From NCBI GenBank assembly GCA_039934635.1, contig JBDTLT010000177.1:1-11733 (forward strand): a stretch of DNA of 11,733 nucleotides, in the 5' to 3' direction. Below the pieces are notes generated by a model. It was given only the letters and a program-made list of their open reading frames with translations. It searched no databases and had not been told where the DNA came from. Source of the stretch: DATLFA01 sp039934635. GTDB taxonomy: Bacteria; Actinomycetota; Acidimicrobiia; Acidimicrobiales; WLNW01. Made by a program: the position numbers and the translations under genes. Shown here one piece after another: positions 7,191-11,733 of this stretch (position 1 is the first letter of the stretch; each line of letters begins with the position of its first letter).

Positions 7191-7260
7191 ATTTACTTGA
7201 CATCGTCAGACATATATGTGACACTCTCATATAGTGACTCAATCAGATATCTCCGGAGAG
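7191..7260 (+). promoter_or_regulatory. Promoter/operator region of the MBL-DsbA-SnoaL-MarR operon
   Basis: This is an AT-rich patch in GC-rich surroundings. It has a perfect -35-like TTGACA at 7197-7202, the inverted repeat TGAC-ATC-GTCA at 7198-7208, the perfect palindrome ACATATATGT at 7210-7219, and an imperfect direct repeat CATATATGTGAC (7211-7222) / CATATAGTGAC (7228-7238) with a 16-17 bp period. TCTCCGGAGA (7250-7259) is a further 10-bp palindrome. The matching -10 is not certain; GACACT at 7220-7225 has the right 17-bp spacing. MarR proteins bind AT-rich palindromes of this size, so the operon's own MarR is the likely ligand. Confidence 0.5.
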
Positions 7261-7287
7261 TCCCTCTATCGCCCAGGAGGCGCTGGC

Positions 7288-8094
7288 ATGTCATCCACTC
7301 TGCAACTGTCCACCTATCACGGTGAGATCGGTCCGTTCCCCGTTTCATCGGTGATCGTCAGCGGTGAGTCCGAGGCGGTGCTGATCGACGCTCAGTTCAC
7401 GCTGGCCGACGCCCACCGGGTCGTCGCGCTTGTCCTCGCCACCGGCAAACGGCTGACGTCGGTGTACGTCAGCCACGGCGACCCGGACTACTACTTCGGG
7501 CTCGGCGTGATCCGCGCGGCGTTCCCCGATGCCCGGATCGTCGCCAGCGGCCCCACTGTCGAGCACATCGCCCACAGCGCCGCGGCCAAGCTGGCGACAT
7601 GGGGACCGCAGCTCGGGGCCAACGGTCCGACCAACGTGCTGTTGCCGAACGTGCTCGACGGTGACCATCTCGATCTCGAGGGTCACCGCCTGGAGATCGT
7701 CGGTCTCGACAGTGCGACCCCGGATCGGTCCTTCGTGTGGATCCCTGACCTCGCGGCCGTGGTCGGCGGGGTCGTGGTCTACGGCGGTCTGCATCTCTTC
7801 ACGGCCGACACCGCCACCCCCGAGGCCCGCACCGCGTGGGGTCGAACGCTCGAAGCGCTCGCCGCGCTTCACCCGTCGATCGTCGTACCTGGTCATGCGG
7901 CGCCCGGCTTCGCGCAGGACCTGAGCGGCGTCGCCGGATCTCGAGAATACCTGCAAGTCTTCGAGCAAGCCGTCGCCGACTCGACCGACAGCGCCGAGCT
8001 CATCGAGACGATGACGGCCCGATTCCCCGACTTCGGCCTACCGATCGCCCTGCAACTCGGCGCCAAGGTCGCGAAGGGCGAGATGACATGGTGA
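7288..8094 (+). CDS. Metallo-beta-lactamase-fold protein with altered metal motif
   Basis: A 268-aa protein with an MBL-like layout: an N-terminal strand pair with VIVSGESEAVLIDAQ, the metal-motif segment SHGDPDYYFG (62-71), and a late VVPGHA (H203). Canonical enzymes carry HxHxDH; here it is H63-G-D65-P-D67-Y68, so the second and last histidines are replaced. Either a different metal set or a non-hydrolytic role follows. The start is ATG 7288, with a textbook AGGAGG at 7275-7280 and 7-nt spacing; the frame is open back to GTG 7234, which has no ribosome site. It is the first gene of a four-gene overlapping operon, and its stop overlaps the next start. The substrate is unknown. Confidence 0.85.
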   Translation: MSSTLQLSTYHGEIGPFPVSSVIVSGESEAVLIDAQFTLADAHRVVALVLATGKRLTSVYVSHGDPDYYFGLGVIRAAFPDARIVASGPTVEHIAHSAAAKLATWGPQLGANGPTNVLLPNVLDGDHLDLEGHRLEIVGLDSATPDRSFVWIPDLAAVVGGVVVYGGLHLFTADTATPEARTAWGRTLEALAALHPSIVVPGHAAPGFAQDLSGVAGSREYLQVFEQAVADSTDSAELIETMTARFPDFGLPIALQLGAKVAKGEMTW

Positions 8095-8741
8095 ACTCCA
8101 CCGCTGAGGCCCGCTTGGTGATCGTGTTCGACGCGCTCTGCGGGTGGAGCTACGCCGCGTGGCCGACCCTCGAAGCGATCTGGGAGTCCCACCGAGATCG
8201 TGTCGCCTTCGACGTCGTGAGCGGCGGTCTCTTCGTCGGCGATCGCGTCCAACCCATCGGGAACATCACCTACATCCCTACCGCGAACAGGCGGATCTCC
8301 GAACTGAGCGGCGCAGTGTTCGGCGAAGGCTACGAAGCAATGCGGTCGGAGGGCTCCTACCTGCTCGATTCCACCGGGCCGGCCTGGCGTTTCGCCGTGT
8401 TGCGCTCCCTCGCCGCCGACCAAGCCGTCCCGTTGGCCCATGACCTGCAACGCCGCCATTACGTCGAGGGCGCCGATCTCGACCAACCCGGCGTCTACGA
8501 AGCCGTCGCCACCCACGCCGGTCTCTCCGTCGCCGCGTTGCGTGTCGCCATGGCCAACGCCGACCCCGAGGCGTTGACGACCGCGGAGTTCAGCTACGCG
8601 AGAGCTCTCGGCGTCGAGGCCTACCCCACTGTGCTGTTGCTCCAAGATGACCACGCTCGCGTCCTCTCCCAAGGCCTGCCCGACCACGATCAGCTCGACA
8701 ACGCCCTCACCACGGCCCTCGCAACAGGAGCGACCACATGA
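8088..8741 (+). CDS. DsbA-family thioredoxin-fold protein with CxxS active site
   Basis: A 217-aa cytoplasmic DsbA/FrnE-like protein with no signal peptide. The first strand ends in VFDALCGWSYA, with C18-G-W-S21 in place of the usual CxxC. The helical insertion spans about 50-165 and the thioredoxin-fold cis-proline is in AYPTVLLL (P180). Loss of the second cysteine suggests monothiol, glutathione- or mycothiol-linked or isomerase chemistry rather than disulfide formation. I chose ATG 8088-8090, overlapping the MBL stop by 7 nt with AAGGGCGAG upstream; GTG 8091 (4-nt overlap) is equally plausible. Coupling to the MBL-fold gene suggests the two act on the same compound or thiol adduct, which is inference. 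Confidence 0.8.
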   Translation: MVNSTAEARLVIVFDALCGWSYAAWPTLEAIWESHRDRVAFDVVSGGLFVGDRVQPIGNITYIPTANRRISELSGAVFGEGYEAMRSEGSYLLDSTGPAWRFAVLRSLAADQAVPLAHDLQRRHYVEGADLDQPGVYEAVATHAGLSVAALRVAMANADPEALTTAEFSYARALGVEAYPTVLLLQDDHARVLSQGLPDHDQLDNALTTALATGATT

Positions 8742-9151
8742 CTCTCAGCCCGTTCGAGCTCGTCAAGTCCCACTACGACGCCAACACGCGCCGCGACCTG
8801 CCCGGCATGCTCGCCCCGCTCGCAGCTGATGTCGCCTGGACCGAGATGGAAGGCTTCCCGCTCGGCGGCACCTACGTCGGGCCCGACGCGATCCGCCGCG
8901 GCGTCTTCGAGCGTCTCGGCCGCGAATGGCGTGATTACTCGGCCACGCTCGACTCCCTCTACGACGCCGGCGACACGATCATCGCCACGGGCTGGTACGC
9001 CGGCATGTATCCCCCGACAGGCAAGGCCATGCGCTGCCGGTTCGCCCACGTGTGGCGCGTTGCCGACGGCCTGGTCGTCGCCTTTGAGCAATTCACCGAC
9101 ACCCAACTCGTTGCCGCCGCGATGACCCCATCGGCATCGGCCGCCTCATGA
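8738..9151 (+). CDS. SnoaL-like / nuclear transport factor 2 family protein
   Basis: A 137-aa single-domain protein of the NTF2-like, SnoaL-like superfamily, which includes ketosteroid isomerases, polyketide cyclases and small hydrolases. The pattern is typical: an N-terminal helix FELVKSHYDANTRRDLPGMLAPLAADVAWTE region, then GGTYVGPDAIRRGVFERL, the strand GDTIIATGWYAG and the closing AHVWRVADGLVVAFEQFTD. It starts at ATG 8738 inside the previous stop (ATGA overlap) and ends with the same overlap into the MarR gene. The residues that would set the reaction type cannot be assigned with confidence. Confidence 0.82.
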   Translation: MTLSPFELVKSHYDANTRRDLPGMLAPLAADVAWTEMEGFPLGGTYVGPDAIRRGVFERLGREWRDYSATLDSLYDAGDTIIATGWYAGMYPPTGKAMRCRFAHVWRVADGLVVAFEQFTDTQLVAAAMTPSASAAS

Positions 9152-9642
9152 CCGGTGCTCCTACGATGGCTCCCGTGACCGACGTCGACCAATCCGGCCT
9201 CTCCCCCGCCATGGCCGCCGCGGTGTTCGACGAACGCGTCCGGCGGTTCGGGCACCTCCTGGAAGTCTTCACGAAGCTCGAACGCGCCCTCGACGCCGCC
9301 CTGCAAGAGTCCGTCGGTATCCCCCATGCGTGGTTCGAAGTCCTCGAACGGATCGCCAGCGCCCCCGACCAGCAACTCACCATGACCGATCTCGGCCGCC
9401 GCCTCGCGCTCACCAGCGGCGGCGTCACCCGCTTCCTCGACAGCATCGTCGACGCCGGCTACATCGCGCGCGCCAAATCTCCCACCGACCGCAGAGCCAC
9501 ACTGGCCCGCCTGACCGACCACGGCTGGACCACCCTCGCCGCGGCGCTCACTGTGCACACCGCCGTCATCGACCAACTCCTCGATCCTCTGACGGACCGC
9601 GAGCGCGACCTCCTCGACCGAGCGTTACTCAAACTCCTGTGA
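9148..9642 (+). CDS. MarR family transcriptional regulator
   Basis: A 164-aa winged-helix dimeric repressor. After a long N-terminal dimerisation helix, the DNA-binding part reads LTMTDLGRRLALTSGGVTRFLDSIVDAGYI (about 77-106), with the diagnostic wing SPTDRRATLARLTDHG (111-126) containing the conserved DRR. A C-terminal helix closes the dimer. The start at ATG 9148 overlaps the SnoaL stop as ATGA; ATG 9166 is an alternative. As the last gene of the operon it probably represses it through the palindromes at 7191-7260 and is released by the operon's substrate. GTGAC-A-GTCAC (9639-9649) spans its stop codon. Confidence 0.92.
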   Translation: MTGAPTMAPVTDVDQSGLSPAMAAAVFDERVRRFGHLLEVFTKLERALDAALQESVGIPHAWFEVLERIASAPDQQLTMTDLGRRLALTSGGVTRFLDSIVDAGYIARAKSPTDRRATLARLTDHGWTTLAAALTVHTAVIDQLLDPLTDRERDLLDRALLKLL

Positions 9643-9958
9643 CAGTCACCGCCTCGGATACGACGCCGGCGGTGAAGTAGCGGACTTTGTGTCCCGCTTC
9701 GTGCCCAGAATCGATCGAGCCCCTGCTGATAGGCGGATTCCTCTGGGGTCAGATCGTCGTGACGTAGCGACATGATCTCAGCTCAGCGCGCGTTCGACTG
9801 CGGTTGAGGTTGACAGTCATGCTCCAAGGCCCCCTCACCACCATCGAAGCGCCGGCGCGAAACGAAGCGCTGACGCTGGCCCAAACTGAGGCGCATGCGG
9901 CGGTTGCGAGAAGCTCGCTTCCTGATAGGTGTCTCACCCGGCCTGCATGATCCTCGTC
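9643..9958. other. Gene-poor stretch with a truncated minus-strand frame
   Basis: This 316-nt stretch follows the MarR gene and holds no intact gene that I can support. The only gene-like signal is the minus-strand fragment described separately (9660-9773). The rest, 9774-9958, shows no convincing start, ribosome site or motif on either strand. A long open minus-strand frame through here is a shadow of the following plus-strand gene. Confidence 0.4.
9660..9773 (-). pseudogene. Possible truncated 5' end of an unknown gene
   Basis: From ATG 9771-9773 the minus strand reads MSLRHDDLTPEESAYQQGLD and then RFWARSG, which has the composition of a real protein N-terminus. After about residue 30 it degenerates into arginine-rich sequence antisense to the MarR gene. 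I read it as the beginning of a gene whose remainder was replaced when the plus-strand operon arrived, or as a short decayed ORF. No family is recognised. Confidence 0.25.
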
Positions 9959-10477
9959 ATGTCGAATGCTGAGCCATGGGCGTGTCAGTGCCGCCGGTGT
10001 AGAGGCGTCTTCCTCGCCGGCGACGCGGTGCAGTACGTGTGGGAGTTCTCGTTCGGTTGCTGCGAGGTCCCGGTCGTCGTCGGTGTGAATTCGCACAGCG
10101 ATGGTTTCGTGACGTGCGCGTCGGTCTATTGGCACAACGAGCCCGACGAGCCGCACCCGCTCAACGACCTCGGCGAATTCATCGTCTCCTGTCGACCGGG
10201 CCGAGGCACTACCCCGACAGAAGGCGACATTGCACGCTGGACCCGTTGGTCGGTTGGGGATCATCCGCCGCGTGACTGGCTCATCGCCGACGGCCGACGT
10301 TTCCGCTCCGCGCGCGACGTCGTCGACACGTTGCGAAAGCACGTACCGATGCCCGACGAAGAGATGATCTCGGGCGATTGGTGGGCCCCCGATCTCGCCG
10401 AGGCGACATCGAGGGCCGAGATTCGCGCGAACTGGGGCGAAACGGTCCGTCGTAACCGACGGTTCTGGACGACGTGA
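9959..10477 (+). CDS. Hypothetical protein with an N-terminal Cys cluster
   Basis: A 172-aa predicted soluble protein that I do not recognise. The N-terminus carries C9, C11 and C14 (WACQCRRCRGVF) and a nearby C34-C35 pair (FGCCEV), which could bind zinc or be redox-active. The middle part, GFVTCASVYWHNEPDEPHPL with NDLGEFIV, and the tryptophan-rich ISGDWWAPDL look like genuine folded protein. It is preferred over the long overlapping minus-strand frame, which is arginine- and serine-rich and motif-free. Starts at 9929 (GTG), 9947 (ATG) and 9959 (ATG) are in frame; none has a good ribosome site, and 9959 gives the most natural N-terminus. No signal peptide or membrane segment is evident. Confidence 0.6.
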   Translation: MSNAEPWACQCRRCRGVFLAGDAVQYVWEFSFGCCEVPVVVGVNSHSDGFVTCASVYWHNEPDEPHPLNDLGEFIVSCRPGRGTTPTEGDIARWTRWSVGDHPPRDWLIADGRRFRSARDVVDTLRKHVPMPDEEMISGDWWAPDLAEATSRAEIRANWGETVRRNRRFWTT

Positions 10478-10721
10478 TCTACTCACGCCTCGGGTCTCAG
10501 CCTGTTGCCACAACTCGCGCTCGGTCATCTCTGGTCCGCTGCTGACCCCCAACCGGCGCGCCACTCGCCGGGCTGATGATCGGCCTCGACCACTTGAAGC
10601 ACCACAACGAACGCCACGGTCTGAGGAGTACGGTGACACACCAGAGGACTACATACGTCGGCGCTGAGTGACACAACCGAGTCGACACGGAAGCCGCTCA
10701 GGGAACTGACATACTTTTCCC
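10478..10721. other. Intergenic, no gene recognised
   Basis: No supported coding sequence lies here. The minus strand contains short motif-like words (ARRLGVSSGPEMTERELWQQA in frame near 10500-10560), possibly debris of a small DNA-binding protein, but without a start or a clear end. Two copies of GTGACACA lie 35 bp apart (10633-10640 and 10668-10675). The right end carries the promoter of the next gene: CATACT or TACTTT at 10710-10717, directly before GTG 10722. Confidence 0.35.
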
Positions 10722-11087
10722 GTGACTAAGCATCGTCACCGACCGAGGGTTGCCTCGTGTGTGTTCGCTGTTCTGCTCTTACTGGGCCCCGGTTGCTCAG
10801 GCTCGGGATCGGACGCCGACTTCTGCAATTCGACCTCGAGTGTGTTGGAACGAGCGGTAACGCAGGTGCGGGACAGCGAATTCGACAGAACTTCGTTCGT
10901 GGCCGACCTGCGGCGCATCGACCTATCGGACCTCGGCGACGCAGATCGGCAGGCCTTTGCTGTGGCGATCAACGAAGTCGAGTCGAAGCTCTTTGCCCGG
11001 AGCGGCGGCTGGTCGACGCTGCCGGTGGCGACTGTCGCACGTCGTCTCTGCACAACGGAGATGCCAGTAATAAGCGCTGTTCCATAG
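10722..11087 (+). CDS. Small predicted lipoprotein, function unknown
   Basis: A 121-aa secreted lipoprotein. A basic N-terminus (MTKHRHRPR) leads into the hydrophobic run VASCVFAVLLLLGPG and a lipobox LGPGC with C25 as the lipidated residue, followed by a flexible SGSGSD linker. The mature part has two more cysteines (FCNST and RRLCTTE), which could form a disulfide, and a helical middle (SFVADLRRIDLSDLGDADRQ). The start GTG 10722 lies only 4-6 nt after a -10-like TACTTT/CATACT, so the mRNA is probably leaderless. No family is recognised. Confidence 0.72.
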   Translation: MTKHRHRPRVASCVFAVLLLLGPGCSGSGSDADFCNSTSSVLERAVTQVRDSEFDRTSFVADLRRIDLSDLGDADRQAFAVAINEVESKLFARSGGWSTLPVATVARRLCTTEMPVISAVP

Positions 11088-11217
11088 AACCGCGGATTAG
11101 CAAAGGACGCCTGCCAGCCACGAACACGCAACGCACCGAGTCCAAAGACGAAGCGGCTTCCTGGTTGCTCAAAGCATCGAAGGGGCGTCGACCGGACTTT
11201 GACACAGTGAGATCAAA
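11088..11217. other. Intergenic between convergent genes
   Basis: This separates the lipoprotein stop from the stop of the minus-strand immunity-like gene. No hairpin with a T-tract and no further gene were identified. Confidence 0.4.
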
Positions 11218-11631
11218 TTAGGCACGACGTCGAGGTCCCGTCTCCGTGTCCCAAACTTCGCGCGGAGCCAGCCCGCGCAGGTCAAGCGCCAAGACTCGGT
11301 CGGCGACGATACCAAGCATGAAGAAGGTCGGCGTGAGGTGCTCAGGAATGCGGAAGCAACATGAATCGAGCGGAATCTTGGCCTCATCGAACGCCAACAG
11401 TTCTGCACCAAACACGACACCGCTATCGAGGCGGTGCAAAGACGACTGCGTGTGGTCGACGCAATCGATCACACGCGTCACGTTGTAGATGAAGAACTCA
11501 CCGCCACCGTCGGTCTCCACGGGACGCTGTCCACGAGACGGGCACTTGGATTTCGGCGGGCGATGAGCGAGTCGACACTCGGCGACGAGCGTTCGAAACC
11601 GGGCGCAGACCACCGCGCCGGTGGCGCCCAT
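11218..11631 (-). CDS. Imm11-like (DUF1629) immunity family protein, possibly N-terminally shortened
   Basis: A 137-aa protein whose C-terminal two thirds resemble Imm11/DUF1629 proteins, immunity partners of polymorphic toxins. The matching parts are EFFIYNVTRVIDCVDHTQSS (family: a strand with VDCLD), a mid strand VFGAELLAFDE, CCFRIPEH (family: FRLPE) and a tail LGIVADRVLALDLRGLAPRE followed by VW (family: DRF...GLxGLxFEPVW). The N-terminal GAVVCARFRTLVAE also fits the family's first helix, but the segment at about 20-42 is basic and poorly matching, and the frame hits a stop upstream at 11722-11724. The protein may be shortened or locally frameshifted. No toxin gene lies next to it. The assignment is from remembered family pattern. 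Confidence 0.5.
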   Translation of the reverse strand: MGATGAVVCARFRTLVAECRLAHRPPKSKCPSRGQRPVETDGGGEFFIYNVTRVIDCVDHTQSSLHRLDSGVVFGAELLAFDEAKIPLDSCCFRIPEHLTPTFFMLGIVADRVLALDLRGLAPREVWDTETGPRRRA

Positions 11632-11669
11632 CGGTTTGCGCGATCGCGGACCGCTTTTAGAGTGTTGAC

Positions 11670-11733
11670 ATGTCGCGGTTAACTCGTCATTGGTGTGCCG
11701 TCGCCCTTCTCGTGGCGACCCTTAGTGGGTGCA
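11670..11733 (+). CDS. Predicted lipoprotein, partial (cut by window end)
   Basis: Only the first 21 codons are in the window: a short basic start (MSRLTRHW), the hydrophobic run CAVALLVAT and LSGC, a perfect lipobox with C21 as the last complete codon. TAGAGT (11658-11663) fits a -10 box 6 nt before ATG 11670, so a leaderless transcript is likely, as for the lipoprotein at 10722. It is divergent from the immunity-like gene, with 38 nt between starts. The function cannot be given from the signal peptide alone. Confidence 0.65.
   Translation, partial: MSRLTRHWCAVALLVATLSGC

Noticed and set aside
7234..7287. 18-residue upstream extension of the MBL-fold protein from GTG 7234
   Set aside because: No ribosome site there, it overlaps the promoter repeats, and ATG 7288 has a perfect AGGAGG.
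9749..10639. 296-aa minus-strand open frame
   Set aside because: Arginine/serine-rich with no motif and antisense to the more protein-like 172-aa plus-strand gene.
1..11733. CRISPR arrays, tRNA or rRNA genes, intact transposases
   Set aside because: No regularly spaced repeats, cloverleaf-like segments, rRNA-like sequence or transposase motifs were seen on either strand.

Overview
The window is GC-rich DNA with GTG starts, 4-nt start/stop overlaps and probable leaderless lipoprotein genes. This fits a high-GC actinobacterium, possibly an acidimicrobial or mycobacterial relative; the assignment rests on style, not on a marker gene. No tRNA, rRNA, CRISPR array or intact insertion sequence was seen.

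Region 1 (155-6238) is a catabolic cluster around a divergent promoter at about 4568-4639. Leftward runs a tight four-gene operon: ACMSD-like amidohydrolase, GntR/FadR-type regulator (4-nt overlap), GrdB-like reductase, and acyl-CoA dehydrogenase. Rightward runs an acyl-CoA ligase. The main discovery is in the third gene. What looks like two adjacent ORFs (149 and 224 codons) is one continuous 380-residue frame interrupted only by a UGA at 2072-2074. That UGA sits in a U-P-L-C (UxxC) redox motif and is followed 11 nt later by a perfect 7-bp hairpin that fits the bacterial SECIS rules. I read it as a selenocysteine codon. The cluster therefore looks like an uncharacterised selenoprotein-dependent route in which a carboxylic acid is CoA-activated, desaturated and acted on by a Sec reductase. 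The substrate is unknown.

Region 2 (6290-7233) holds an intact MazF-type toxin and ribbon-helix-helix antitoxin on the minus strand. Three half-sites at 12-bp spacing lie in front of it, followed by the frameshifted remnant of what looks like a second, plus-strand module.

Region 3 (7191-9642) is a compact operon of four overlapping plus-strand genes: a metallo-beta-lactamase-fold protein with an altered metal motif, a DsbA-fold protein with a CxxS active site, a SnoaL-like protein and a MarR regulator. It is preceded by a TTGACA box and repeated TGAC elements that may be the MarR operator.

Region 4 (9643-11733) is accessory and sparser: a truncated minus-strand reading frame, a Cys-containing hypothetical protein, a small lipoprotein, an Imm11-like immunity protein with no toxin in view, and the start of a second lipoprotein cut by the window end.
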